Assembly (NCBI GenBank): GCA_028583605.1
Contig: CM053327.1
Span: 29,624,626-29,688,625 of the forward strand
DNA: 64,000 bases
Source: Dastarcus helophoroides
Taxonomy: Eukaryota; Arthropoda; Insecta; Coleoptera; Bothrideridae
Direction of reading: 5' to 3'
Shown piece by piece: positions 1 through 12,797 of the stretch. Each line of letters begins with the position of its first letter. The first letter of the stretch is position 1. The translations under genes and the position numbers were made by a program. The notes under the pieces are model-generated. The model did not search any database and was not told where the DNA came from. It worked only from the letters and a program-made list of their open reading frames with translations.

Positions 1-98
1 TACTATGGTTCACTTTTTTTAAGCTGTGGTTAAAATTATGATGCTATTAAGCTCAAGATTTTATTTATGGCGATTTTTCTTTGTTATTTTTTACATAC

Positions 99-3000
99 CT
101 GCAATAGAACTCCATGATATTCATTGTGACTTAAACCTTTTTGACTAAGCGCTGCGAAAAGGCTGTTCAAATTTTCCCCTATATTTCTAAGTCCCAAGAA
201 GGTAACTAACACTTTAGCTGCTAATTCTCTTATATGTAAAGAGCAATCTATTAAACATTTTCGTATAAATGGTAAACATTTTTCCATCTAAAAATAATAA
301 TTAGAGACCGGATCATATGCAACATAAAAAGCTTAAAATATGGAAGTAAAATGCTTAAAATATGCACGAAACATGTCAAAATTTGCTACTTTAAATAATA
401 ATGCTGTTAATTTGAACAAATGTATTTCTGATTTAAATATTTTTTTCTTTTGAATAAATTTGCTTATTTAAATAGGTTTGATTTTAATTTGAACGCATTT
501 TCAATACGTTTGCTTCTAGTGTGAACAAATTTATTTCTAATTTAAATAAGTTTGCAACTAATTTGTACAAATTTGCTGAGAATTGGAACAAATTTTCTTC
601 CAATTTTGACAAATTTCTAGTACGTGCCTACCCAAATTTATAATTTTTTTTCAAAATGTAGTTTTGTCTCTCAAAATCTAGTGTATACATTTCAAAATTG
701 CCTGTTAAAATTTGTATTTCGTTTTGCTGTGCGTTTCTCGAAATTTGAATTGTATTCTTAAAATTTTGTGTTTCCTGTTATAATTTTTAAACTCAATTGC
801 TCAAGAATTTTCTATAAATGGAAAGGAAATTAAAGTGGAAATTCTGAATAAAATAAAATAGAAATTTCTAGTAAAAAAAAGTGAACACTTTTTGATTTTG
901 TCCCAAACTTCATTTCAAATTTTTTTCAAAAATTGCTTTTGATTTTTACTTTTTTCCTTTCCAAATAAATGTCTGTAAGTACCTTTTTTTTTTAGAAAAT
1001 TTGACTTTATTTTTGATATTTTATTTTTTGCGAAATTTCAATATTTTCAGCCTTTTAGCTTTCCAATTTTTTTTACAATTCTGAGGTAGCTAGTATTTTA
1101 ATGTTTAAATTTCAACATATTGTCCAAAAATTCAACTCCAGATCCGAAGGTCTTTTCACAAGTTTTTTTTTTTGAAAAAATAACAATTCTGAAAAAAGAA
1201 AATATGGGAAAAAGTCGAACTTTGCGGAAAAAAGTATAAACTTTAAAATAACATCGAAATTTTGAAAAAATACAACTTTTCAAAAAACTCAACATTTCGA
1301 AAAAGGTTGAAATTTTTAATAAAGTGTTTCCAAAATAAATAATTTTCGAAATTTTGAAAAAGAAACGAAAAAATGGCGAAAATTTCAAACAAAAAAATGG
1401 AAATTTCAAACCGATTCACATGCCATGTTAACGAAAGTAGTGGCCGTGGCAATAGTGATTCGGATCAGGTGAAATATTAGCTAGCAGACTATCAACACGA
1501 AAAATTGAAAAGCCTAAAATTCGAAACAGGGTCGACATTTCTAAAAAAAATCTGGAATCGTGAGTTTTAATTTAAATGATTAAATTTATTTCATAAATAT
1601 CTTGGTTAGTTAAAATTTTTCAATTTGGACTTTTGCCAAAATTGCGCCTTTACATTTAACAGTTTCAAAAAAAATATTTACATTTTGTTTTGACTTTAAT
1701 GTTCTGTAATCAATTCAAGAGGTGGATATGACAAATTGACGAGATCTAACAAGATCGAAACCGGTTTTTGGTTTTCAAACTTTGAATCTAATAAATGTTC
1801 AAGCCTATTGATCTGTGCATTATAATCAAATTTTGAGTTTAAAAATAAAATCTCTGTATTTCAATCGAAATGTTAAGATTTTGAATAAAGTCCCAGTTTT
1901 CTGTCACAATTCTAGCTTTTGCACGATCCTGCTAAACTTAATCTTAATATAAAGCTGCTTTTAAAAATATTGAATAAAACTGTCAGATTAGGAATGTTGA
2001 ATTTAAAAAAAAAATACATATTTTCGCAATAGTACTACAGTGATGAAAAGAATATAACATGTAACTGAAAATTACCTTGTCATTTGATGCTTCAATATGT
2101 GATGGGTATAATCTACTCAAAATTGTAAGAATTGGTCTTAAAATTAAACTGTTGCCCTTAGTACACTCGGTTGGCAACACATTTTCGATATACTCAAACA
2201 AAGCAGGATATTTTGTGAGGAAAACCCTAACAGTCAGTTTATTCTTAAATGACACATCTTCGATTTCTTGACTCCTCTGAACTCCGAACATACGAGTGAT
2301 TAGAGCAGCAAATAATAGAGTTGATGCATTTCGAACCTAAAATATATTAGAATACCATATTTTCAAAACAAAAAATTTAATATTACTTACTGACCAAGTG
2401 TTGCTTTCAAATCCTTTAAGTGCTACCAACATTCCTTCTTCTACGTATGGTGCTACAAAGTCTCCAAGTTTCGAATGTCTATAAACCGCTCTCAGTATGT
2501 TAAGACAGTGTGTTCTAAACGGGATGCACTCGAAAGACATATTATTTGCAGTATTGAGTAACTCGCGCATGGTTGTCTCAATTATGATATAAGAAGGGTT
2601 CGCGGTTAAAAGCCCCTTAAATATAAAAATAATAAATATTCGTGTGTAACAAATCATTTCGTGACATACTAAAATGAAAAACGGCAATCCAGCACTTCTT
2701 CTTGTTGGGCATAATCTGTCGTCAGCAATCTCTCCTGTACAAAGGCACAACGCTCTTGTTAACCAAATATCAGGTAAAATATTTAACTTATTACTAGGGG
2801 ATCTAAAAAGAAATTTTGTTTAATTATAAAGAAGATGAGAAGACGCACAATGAAATTTAAATGTCTCTTGGATATTGTACCATATTGGTTAAAACTTTGG
2901 TGTGAAAAAATTAAAAATATCAAAAAAAGAATAATAAAAAAAATAATAATATAGGAGTGACAGCCAAGTCCTTAGTTAAGCTACTAAAATGAAAGTCTTG

Positions 3001-6000
3001 AAAAAGCAACTGCATTTGGTAAACGAGTGAAAGTATTATATTATGGACAAAAAAAAATATTTAGACATTTTTAATAATCACTTTAAATTTCAAAGGAAAA
3101 TGTTTATGTTCATGTAAATGCTTACTTTAATAAGGAAGCACATGTAACAACAAATCCATTATAAGCTTGTTCAAATACTCCTCTGTGCTTAGCTTCTATA
3201 AATATTTGAACAAAAAACTCTCCAATATCAGTAAGATCATTCACAGTCAGAAGCAATTCCTTTTCATCTTCTATGATTGATTGCGAAACTATTTCCCCCA
3301 TTAATAATGTGAGTTCCTTCATTGTTCTCCATGCATTTACAAGTACAGTTTGAGCTGTCGAAGTTTCATCTGTTATAACCGAATCATCGTAATCATACAC
3401 TCGTCCCTCTGGTGATGTGTTCGTAACAACAGGCATCACGATTTCCTTTATGGATGTTATTAAACCCAAAACGGCACGAAAAATTGTAGATAGCGACTCA
3501 TTCGATAAACTGCAATATAAATAAGTATGTCAATTGTAAGATTTGCAAACTTAATAAACATTAACAATAAGGCAATTAAGAGAGCCTAAAAATGTATCGT
3601 ATTCACGTGTCTTTCTTCTTTTTCATTTCATAATCCTGACTTGACATGAAATATACTAAATTCATTATAGCTTCTGTATTCTGGATTTAGGGTTGGTTGT
3701 TTTTTTAGTAAATGTGTCTTTTTCAAAATTTCTAATCTGCACCTCTCAAAATTTCAAAATCAAGATTTTTTGAAAGGTTCACTTCTTTTTAAACTTACCA
3801 TTTACTTTCAGATTGAATTAAGTGCCTGAGAGCTAACAAATACCCATGAATTGGAACCTTCAACATGTCAGTAGAATCTGTTTCTGATATATTGAGAAAT
3901 TTGCCTCCAATATGATTTATAATTTCTAGAGCCACATCTTCTTGTTGATAACCTTGTTGGAGTGGTGAAGTTGGTTTAAATGAGCACGTTTTTAACATAT
4001 AAGCTGCTGTTAATGTGGTACTTGGCTTTACATCTTCTAACATATTCATTGCTTGAGTGTAGAGATCGGAAAAATTGCCATAACTCTACAAATCAAAAAT
4101 ATTGTGTAATATTGCAGGCTTATAAACTACGACAGATTATGTTTATGGAAAACATTCACACAATTGGGTCCTTCCGTAACCAAATTCATTTTACCTTAGA
4201 TACTCATATTACTTTTCATGTCAGTTCGGAATCACTTACCCCTCGAAATATATCGAGCGTTTGTAGTAACACAGACGCCATCTTCTTATTTTCTTCATAA
4301 GTGTCATATAAAACGTTTTTCAGATTTTCAATATCATCACGTTGCCATAAGGAAATCCAATGATCCTTTTCACTTTTGCCTTCAACAAACAAAAGCAATT
4401 CCAATGCGGAGCATCTCCTTGGATAATTCGAATCAGGAGTCAAGTGGCTTATTAACAAAAGCGTAAATTTTTCCAAAAATTCTTGTGATGAATCCATCTG
4501 AATTTTCAATAAAGACATTGCATCGAAATCCTTATCGCATTTGTTCCCCTTTTTAAGTAGATTATTGGCGTTCCGGTTTAAGACATCCAAGCCAGCGTGA
4601 CATCTTGTGATTGCCTTCTTGTAAAGACAAATTACCTGCTTGCGGATGCTGGGCGTTTCAATGGGAACATTTAGTTTATAGAACTCTAGCAGGAAGTTGA
4701 ATTCCCAATCGGAAAATAATTCTGTACTTTTCGCTGCCTCTACTATGACCGACACGGTAGCTAGTCGAATCTAAAAAAGAAGCTAATTCAGTACAAAAGA
4801 AATGGCTCGCAACTCGTAAAATATGCTAACAATAAATCTGGAAATTCCGTGACGTTTAGTATTTTTTTAATTTTAATCGACATTTCTTCGAGTTTAAGAG
4901 TCAATATTTTGATTCGATTGAAATTTGAAGGAAGTCAAAAAATTGATAATTATTTTTATCTTAAAATTCGAAAAATTTAAAAATATTAGATTAAATAATT
5001 TTGTAAAAGCTGAGTAATTTTGAAATAAGACTAGACAAGAGTACTGAGGGGGGAAGATAAAAATAAAGACAGATGACGATGAACTGCCAAATTAAACGCG
5101 AATTTTGACGTTAAACCTAAAATTTCAAGAAAATTTCTGTTTGTTGTAACCTTTTTCTCAGAAATTTCGATTCAAAAGTCGAGCATTCGACATCAAAGGT
5201 GAAACTTTGAGAAAGCCGAATTTAAAATATCTTTTTTCTTTATAATGTTAAATAACACGTCAATATCATACTCACTTCTTTATCTCTGTGTATCATAAAC
5301 AATTTTAATTTTTCCTTCTCAATCAGTCCTCTCCACAGAGTGTCGTATTCAGAAAGAGCCAAATTTAGTTTCGAATTTCTTGCCAACTTTAAGCATTTCA
5401 AAATAACACCCCATTCCTTTGAATCGCCTATCTGATTAGTTGGAAACCTACAATGAGCTTTATCTACCATATAATGCAACAAAAACATTAAACATTCACC
5501 AAACTGCTAAATTTTGAATTAACTACCAAAAAAACAGTAATTTACAATTTGAACCGCGTTTTAAATTGAGCAAAAACAAAAATCAGCTTCTATTCTTTGG
5601 GCACACTTTTTTCGGCAAATGAAGCTACCAAAAACTAGTAATAAATATTCGATGGAAATTCTGAGCTTACAAAATTCGCAAAGTAGCTGGGTAAAGTTCA
5701 AAAGCAGCCATTAGAAGAGCTTGATAAACTGGATGTTTTAAATCACGAGATTTTTTTAGGTGAAATAACACAGGGCGCACCCAAGTATCCATCCAATGAC
5801 TTTTATTGGAAGTTTTAAAGTGATCAGTCATCAGCACTTTATAAGTATAAGAAACCTAAAATATAAAAACATCCAATTAACATAATTAAATAGTGAAAAA
5901 TGATTTCCTTACAGTTTCACATAGCGTATCATCTAGTAAAAACTCCAGTAAGTAGTCGTGTACATCATTCAACTTTAAAGTTATAAATTCAGTTCCAATA

Positions 6001-8066
6001 GAATTGCAAAAATACTCCAAACCAACAAAGTGAATTTTTCGTTTGTTCGGATTATAATAAATATGCTCTAGTAAAACGTTAACGAAAGCCTCATTACCTA
6101 ACATAAAGAATGCAGAAGTAAAATGTATTTTAATTAGACAGTGGAAAATATACCATTTTGATATCTCATGGAAGCTAACTGGATCATATTGCGGAAGAAT
6201 TTTTTAACATTACTTTTTACAGAATCGACAAAATGTTCGCTTAAAGCTAGAGTATACATAATCCCTTGTTCAAAATGTATTTCACTGAATTGAAAATCCA
6301 CTGACTGAAACTGCTTGGATATGGTACAAACGGTTTTTGTTGCTTCTATGAGGAGTGGAGGTTTATGGGTTGCCCTAAAAATAAATCAAGTTTCAAAATA
6401 CAATAACGAACTTAAGCTGTTTACTTACCTCTGACTAGCTAGCATTAATTCTTCATATAAAAATATAATAAGGTTCTTATTATAAATTTGGATATTACTA
6501 ACTTGGTCAGTTGGTAGCTTGTTTAATATAGATTGATATAATACAATTTTTGTTTCATCAGTTTCAAGAAGGTCTAATAAGGTTTTCCACTTTCCATTCA
6601 GATTCGACGTTAATAGTTCCAAAATTACATTGTCAAAATTGTTCTGAAACATCAAATATTAACTACTTAACTAAGAACAATTCATAATATACAGTTATTA
6701 CTTCATTTATTTTAACCATGCGGTAGGTTAGCTTGTAATATCGATAAATGGTAAATTACAACATTTTACTGGTGTATTAATTACTAAGTCTATTCATAAC
6801 TGCTCATTAATTTTTAGCATCTATATGTTGAGCACATTTCATTATAAAATAAAAATGTTGTATTATATTGAGGGATACATCACAACAAATGTGATTATTA
6901 GATACGAATGGAGACAAAAATACTTACATGATTACCAACATCCTCAGAAATTAGATGTAGGCATTGAATTAATAATAATCCGCATTTATTTTTTATGTCA
7001 AAACCCAATGCGTCTATTTTCAAAAATTCATAACTTAGAATAATAAATTCATTAAAAACCGCATCCACCTTTGGAGGCTGATACTCAAGCAGAAGACTTA
7101 AAATTTGTTTTAAAACACCATTAAGTATATGGCAAATTTCTTTGTTTTGATTTTGATTGCTAGTTGAAATATCTCTGAAAACATAATAGTATTAAAATTT
7201 AGAATGTTAGTGTCGCTAATTTTTTCTAAGATGAATTAGATATTTCCCCCCAAAAAATCTGTTTTGATCACACAAATGTCATCTGATAAATTTATTATGC
7301 TCTCTCTTTATCATATATGTTTTAATTGAAATAGGAATGTTCAAAAATGCCTGATAGAGGGACCCCAAGGGGCTGAAGAGATTGGTTCCTCATGAGCAAA
7401 GTTTGTTATAAGCGGGTTTATTGTAAGCGAAGATTCCTGTACATCAAACCTGTCTTTCATTAGGGGAAAGATCTAATTTAAATGCCATCCAATGACAAAG
7501 TATTATTACCTTCATACTTACATCAGCTCATTTCTGCATGTTCTTAATAACTGAAAATTATAATGCAGAATGTTATCCAACATATTACCGTTAATTTTCC
7601 CTAAACAATCATTTTGCATGTTAAAATTTATAAACTGAAGAATATTTATAATTTCCCAATTAGTATACTTCGAACTTCCATTTAATTTTCCTAGCATATC
7701 TTCAATCCTTTCCAGAATAATTACCGAGCAGTAATTTAAAGTTGGGTCCTCTTTTAATTTATTGATTAGCATTTTCTTAATCCGTTTATCAGAATTATAC
7801 TTCGAGCATAAAAACATATACAAAAGTTGAGCCTCTCTTTTTCTTTGGGAGTTCTCAGGGTCATGCATATAATCAAATAACTAAAACAGTGTGTTGTAGA
7901 TGGAAATATATTCACTCTTGGACTACCTCAGTCTTAAATGAACTCTTACTTCATTAACAAGTACTTGATGAATTTCATCTTGTGCTTCCTTGTGTAAATC
8001 AAAGATAAACGTATCTTTGTACGTAAAAGGGATAGTTCTGTGAATATGGTTTTCTTGTCCGCCCAT
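99..8066 (-). CDS. THADA: THADA homologue (tRNA 2'-O-methyltransferase regulator), 3' end outside window
   Basis: A large HEAT/ARM-like scaffold. In known relatives (yeast Trm732, human THADA) it partners the Trm7/FTSJ1 methyltransferase for 2'-O-methylation of tRNA position 32. Exons in transcript order: 8066-7950, 7880-7522, 7174-6928, 6643-6429, 6374-6154, 6097-5913, 5855-5671, 5447-5276, 4770-4240, 4085-3799, 3509-3126, 2802-2670, 2615-2391, 2336-2076, 287-99. All have GT-AG ends and the phases agree throughout, giving 1,237 codons so far. Diagnostic DUF2428-region motifs, about residues 840-1175, are VVTNTSPEGRVYDYDD, AWRTMKE, PTRRSAGLPF and STLLFAALITRMFG, followed by SLHIRELAAKVLVTF. 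The start is the first ATG (MGGQENH), upstream of exon 1's donor. The first exons diverge, as is usual in this family. The C-terminal part (the family is often 1,500-2,000 residues) must lie before base 99. Identity is firm; exon edges are by eye. Confidence 0.93.
640..1460. repeat. Degenerate AAATTTCGAC-type quasi-repeat in the last visible THADA intron
   Basis: THADA intron 288-2075 contains poly-A/T-rich sequence with many imperfect copies of the short word AAATTTCGACTTTTT and its complement. Open frames here have Phe/Lys-only composition and are not genes. The same quasi-repeat dominates several transposon interiors further along the window. No clear terminal repeats were found around this patch. 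Confidence 0.6.
1722..1836 (+). repeat. Decayed copy of hammerhead-bearing retroelement repeat
   Basis: The stretch contains TTGACGA, a GATCT/AGATC stem, GAAACCGGT and TTTGG, followed by an AAATGTTCAAGCCTATTG-like tail. It matches the repeats at 54.8, 55.8 and 61.4 kb. The first catalytic-core base is T instead of C, so a hammerhead fold here is probably inactive. It lies in a THADA intron, antisense to the gene. Confidence 0.65.
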
Positions 8067-8942
8067 TTTAATATTTAACGGTATATTTAATCAATAGAAA
8101 AATTTAAAACATTCTAATTAAACAATAATAAGAACAAATTGGTTAAGATCACAGAATATATTTTCTATTAGAGGTTATGTTCATAGACCTTTCAATAGTT
8201 TTTATTGGAGTCAGAAATTCTGTCAAAGAAAAGGCTTGCAAACCTGACCTGAGATTTCAAAAATATTTTCATCTATAGTTTTCATTTGTGAATTCAACAA
8301 AACTTAGTTATTGTTTAGTCTACACATTTTGTTTTATTTTATATGGCATTCAAGCACAAACTGTGTAACATGTTTAGTTATTTTGCATTGTCATTTAGTC
8401 ATAACATAGCACGTAAATAAACAACAATAAAACATAAAAAAGCTTTTAACAATGATACTGACAGTGACAGTTAGTGTAAAATGTAAACAGTAAAGTTCAT
8501 AAACTAAATATAATAGATCTTCTTTCGCCATTTTAAATTGCCGCGATAATTATAGTTTATGATTTTACTTTTGACAGGATTTTATCAAAGTATCGAGATC
8601 ACGGATTATAGATCGAGATGCACGATAATGGGGGTTGAGCTCTAATTATTCTTCAGAGTAGCCAACCCCCGCGTCAAAAATTTCAAAAGTCATTTCATAT
8701 AAGTACCTGTGTTTAGTGAAGAGGTCGCTCTTTTTCTAGAATTTTAAATTTAAAAAAGGAAACTTCCAAAAATGTTTCAAAGTTCACTATCTTTTCAAGA
8801 TGAGTTCCAAAAAAGTTATCGGTTGTCGAGATGCCCTGAAATCAATTTTATCTCGGCGAAATATTAACGCAACCTTATTTTCTCCAAGTATTCTTCGTTC
8901 AAGGTCGACTCCTGAGCGATCTGCTTTAAACAGAGACTAAAT
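8067..8942. other. Intergenic, THADA upstream side; no gene seen
   Basis: This is sequence 5' of THADA and presumably holds its promoter; I see no recognisable core motif. Near 8602 there is a lone ACGGATTATAG sequence, the terminus of the MITE family described at 31860. No coding frame with splice support was found. Confidence 0.4.
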
Positions 8943-9250
8943 CATATATGTAATACTTCTATATGGCCAGCTCCCTATTCTCTTCACGAGTTTGTTCCAA
9001 CCAAATTCGATAAAGATGGAACATGAATAAATGGCGAGTATTGCGCATGAATTGAACAAAATGAACCAATCGCTACGCGCGGGTTAAACGGGTGTTTATG
9101 TTTGACTGTGCACAGCTGACTTTGGCCATGTACAGATGATTTGTAGCACCTGCGCATTGCGACTCATTAATTTGTGTGAAGGTCAGCGAGAAAGAGAAGT
9201 CTTTCCCATAAGAAACGAGGAACTGGCCATATAGAAGTATTACATATATG
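8943..9250. mobile_element. 308-bp MITE with terminal inverted repeats and 8-bp TSD
   Basis: The ends are inverted repeats of about 30 bp (CATATATGTAATACTTCTAT... inward to GGCCAGCTCC, and its complement ending at 9250). The flanking octamer GACTAAAT occurs at 8935-8942 and again at 9251-9258, a perfect target-site duplication. It is too short to code, so it is a non-autonomous DNA element. An 8-bp duplication suits hAT-type transposases, but the terminal bases are not classic hAT. Confidence 0.85.
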
Positions 9251-9758
9251 GACTAAATAGACTGAACGCTCCAGGGTAACCAATGAAGGCAGTTGGAAGC
9301 CTGGCAAAAGTCCAGCTCGCAACGCGCTTTTATTCCTTAACAGACTTTTGCGAAGACAACGTCGGTTTTTTGTTTTTTAGCAAATAAGCATTAAATATGG
9401 GAACATGTATTGTGGAACATTGTCGGAACATAAGTGAACATATTAGTGAAGGAAAATCAAAAGTTTCATTGTTTGGGTAGGAAACATAAAATATATAAAT
9501 ATTCAATTATCAACGTGCATGAGTCGCCGTTTCACTGCAATCTGCAATTCTCACGTATTTGCAGCGTCGGCTTAACAATATTGTACACACGCGCCGCGTA
9601 TTGAAAGTTACATCTAAATCGTTAGAATCGTTGCGCGGAAGGTTTAATATTTACAAATTTGACCTAATCCGGAGTAGGCGGATACTGAGATCCCTCTTCC
9701 CCGTATTTTACATTCAACGGTTCTCATGTTACGAGATTCAAGTGTTCAGTCTATTTAG

Positions 9759-10475
9759 TCTCTGGTTTTAAACATTACGAAAGTTGACGATAACAAGAAA
9801 TCCCTTGCACTCTTCGATTACGAATTAGGATGCGATTTAGCCTACAATGATTATCTTCAAAGTTTTCGGAAGGCACACATTGTAAAAACAGCTATTGCAC
9901 ATCATAAGGTACAATTAACGAACAGTTCCTTTTTCAGAAGGATGTCCTGTTAGACATGCCGTTTAATTATTGTCAAATGCAGGATAGCGTATCTGAGATT
10001 AAACAAAAGGAAGAAGCTCTTGAAGAAATTAAAGTTTTCAAGAAAGAAATTGATGAATTAATAAAAACACTGAAAATTTTTGGCTTTGAACAAAATATAA
10101 ATAATCTACATAATGTTCTCAAACGTGCAAGTAATTCACTGTATTTTATTAATGTAAAGGCATTTAAAACCCAACAAGAATGTGATATTTTTATGAAATT
10201 AATTTGCGAATGTACTGATTTGATTAATACCCTGATTGCATCGAGTAGGACTTTTCAGGATGTTAATTTAATAGGTGAAAAGGTTGTTGAAATAAAAAAC
10301 CTTAAAAAGGCGATGGGACAATAAGGTATCAAATTTTTCCAAACTATATAACAAATATGCAGTTAACTTGCTACAGGAATTGTCCGATATGTTTGCTCTT
10401 AAAGGAAAGTATGATGAAGTTTTAAGTGATAATTACTTTTTTATTTTATTTATGTATTTGTTATCTTTTTTATAA
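9759..10475 (+). CDS. Unrecognised helical/coiled-coil protein, frame broken by two 1-nt shifts
   Basis: Codons run in one frame at 9759-9908 (KVDDNKKSLALFDYELG). They shift one frame through 9938-10315 (KDVLLDMPFNYCQMQDSVSE, then Lys/Glu/Leu-rich helices with heptad character) and shift again from about 10316 to a stop at 10475 (NKVSNFSKLYNKYAVNLLQE). Both shifts fall at short G runs (AAGGT, TGGGA), so each is explained by one missing or extra G. Treating 9909-9937 as an intron would make it only 29 nt. No start codon lies in frame after the TAG at 9756. A 27-codon ATG exon at 9397-9477 (CIVEHC..., vaguely THAP-like) could be upstream, but its phase does not join directly. The family is not recognised. 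Either sequence errors or a pseudogene. Confidence 0.45.
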
Positions 10476-10664
10476 GATTTAATTTAATAAGATAAATCAT
10501 GTTTTCATTCACTATTTGTTTTTAATTTGTTATCTGTGCAATTAAAGGTTTTTGAGACTTGTTCTAAAATTGTATTTTAGCTGCCGATTAAATTTTATAT
10601 TCTACATTTTTCATGTTCTGCTAAAACAGGCATAGCAATAAGAAAAGTTTTTTTTTTAACATAT

Positions 10665-10670
10665 TTTATT
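10665..10670 (-). terminator. Poly(A) signal AATAAA of mRpL2
   Basis: AATAAA on the minus strand lies 7 nt beyond the mRpL2 stop codon, followed by a T-rich stretch on the plus strand. It implies a very short 3' UTR. Confidence 0.5.
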
Positions 10671-10677
10671 ACTTATA

Positions 10678-11973
10678 TTAATTACAATGAAACTGTGCCA
10701 GTGATGTTTTCACAAAGTACCTATCCATTGTTAGCCTAATTGGTTCTTCACTTTTCTCTGGCTTAGCGCTAATAGTTTTAACTGGAGGAGGTGGCCTAAT
10801 TTTTCTTCCATGCCTTCCAGTTTTTCGTTGCCACAAACCAGATCTAGGTCTATTTCCCAATTCTCGATTTTTTTGGGCTGAACCGACTGGGGTGTCTGCA
10901 TGTATTGCATTACTTAATCGGCCAACTGTGCACATGCAATTTGCTGGTAAACTGAATTCTTTTTTACTGGGCATCATTACAACCACATGATCATTGGGGG
11001 CCTTTCTTATAATTGTGGCATATGTTCCAGCTGCATGAACCAAAAAACCCCCCAATCCAGGGTATTTTTCTATGCAATGCACTTGGGTGCCCAGAGTAAG
11101 CGCGCCAAGGGGATAAGCATCTCCTTCATTAGCTCGAACTAGAATAAAGTAAATAAGTAATTCTGACTTCAGAAAAAAAGAACTGAACATTTCCGATTTT
11201 AGCGCCGAATGTTGAGAAAAAAAATCCAATTTCAATAATCTAAATTTTATAAAGATTAATATCATAATTTGAAGAATAAAATTGCAAGAATATGTCAATT
11301 TCACTTAAGATGTACACTGCACATGAACATGAATCTGTTCATTTGATCTTTTGGAAACTATTCACAAAAATGAATTAGGCCGGCTACACACATTCGAAAT
11401 CTTGATTAGGTTTCAGATTTCATAGACCTACATTTATTCAAGCGCCCAAATCTGAATTCCTGATTTGGAACCCTAATCACAATTCCGTCCGCATGGGGGC
11501 CGGCCTTATGCGATATTACCTGGGATACGAGGTAAATGGCAAGAGGTCTTGATAAGATCTCCAGCCTTCATATTTTCAGTTGCCAAGATATACTTTAATT
11601 TATCACCATGAGCTACAAGGGCTACATGTGCTGTCCTGCACCCATCTTTAATAATTTTAATAACCCTCTCCACTTGAGGAGGGCCTTCTTTGGGGCCAAC
11701 TCGTTTCCAATCGATCCAATGGTATTTGTGTTTGATTCCTCCACCAATTCCTTTGCAAACTAAACGACCGCTCACTGGATCTCTCCCTGCCAAATTCGTA
11801 ACATCCAGAGGTTTTACTGTGTATTTTTCAGGAAAATGTATTACACGACGGTAACTGATTCCATATCCAGGCGTTGGTTTATCAACATGTTTTTGCCTTA
11901 CAAAGACTAATGCATTAACCGCTCTTATTTCTAAAGACGTAAACTTTTTAATTATGCAGGAAAGGCTGGCCAT
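10678..11973 (-). CDS. mRpL2: Mitochondrial ribosomal protein L2 (uL2m)
   Basis: A component of the mitochondrial large subunit near the peptidyl-transferase centre. Two exons: 11973-11520 and 11138-10678, with a 381-bp intron, phase 1, GT-AG; 304 residues. Exon 1 starts MASLSCII, has a short basic mitochondrial-targeting-like N-terminus, then the uL2 RNA-binding fold (VTNLAGRDPVSGRLVCKG, GGGIKHKYHWIDWKR). Exon 2 has EGDAYPLGALTLGTQVHCIE, HAAGTYATII and the family signature SAQKNRELGNRPRSGLWQRK followed by GRKIRPPPP. Length and order match animal uL2m. No disruption is seen. Its 3' end lies about 200 bp from the end of the plus-strand gene at 9.8 kb, so the two are convergent. Confidence 0.97.
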
Positions 11974-12797
11974 TATTTAAACACCAACAATTAATAAATA
12001 TTTAAAACTTAATTACTACATTTGAGGTTAAAGTCACAAAACATATATATTAAGAAGGACAGGTTACATTTAAAGCGAGAGCAACGAAGTGACAGAAGTA
12101 GATGGCAATACGCGCCATTTTCAAATTCAAATTTTGGGTGAAATTACTGCATTTTCCATTGTAACTAAAAAAATTTGACGTTTTATTTTCACACAATGAA
12201 AATGTCACACGTATTCTTTAATTACAAATGAAAATGCAAAAATAAGAGGTACATTTTTTTCAGCTAAGGTGGAAAATTCATTAATAATTAATGTACTTAA
12301 TGGTTAATATGCTAAACGGAAAATGAATAATACGAAATATATAATAGACAGATGTTTTATTGGTTCAAGATAAAAAACATTGTAAAAAACTTAGCAATAT
12401 GTATTAAAATACAACTTACGTAATAAACGGAATATTAATATATGAATTACAACATGTTATGCACAGTAAGTATGTAACAAAAGTAACAAAGCTTCTCATG
12501 AACTAATGACAACTAGAACTAATTCTTTCTTGTGTGCTGTAAAAGTTCCAGGAGCAAATCATGAAAAATAAATAAATAAATGAATAAAAATGAAAAAACG
12601 CAATTAGAAATTTCGACACAAGAAAATTAACACTTAATGGGCATCTTAAATAAATGCTCTGTTTTACTTAAACTTTTTTATGATCCAATTTACAAACAAG
12701 TTTAATGTTTTTATTAATAAATTTGGTTAAACATAAATTAGAATCATAGCAAAAGGGAATAACTACAAAACTCACCATTAGACTTTTTAAAGTTATC
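11974..12797. other. Intergenic, mRpL2 upstream; no gene seen
   Basis: AT-rich sequence with no spliced coding frame or recognised repeat. Presumably it includes the mRpL2 promoter. Confidence 0.35.

Noticed and set aside
9909..9937. A GT...AG intron in the 9.8-kb gene
   Set aside because: It would be only 29 nt, below known working introns in animals. The stretch is open in the downstream frame, so a 1-nt shift is simpler.
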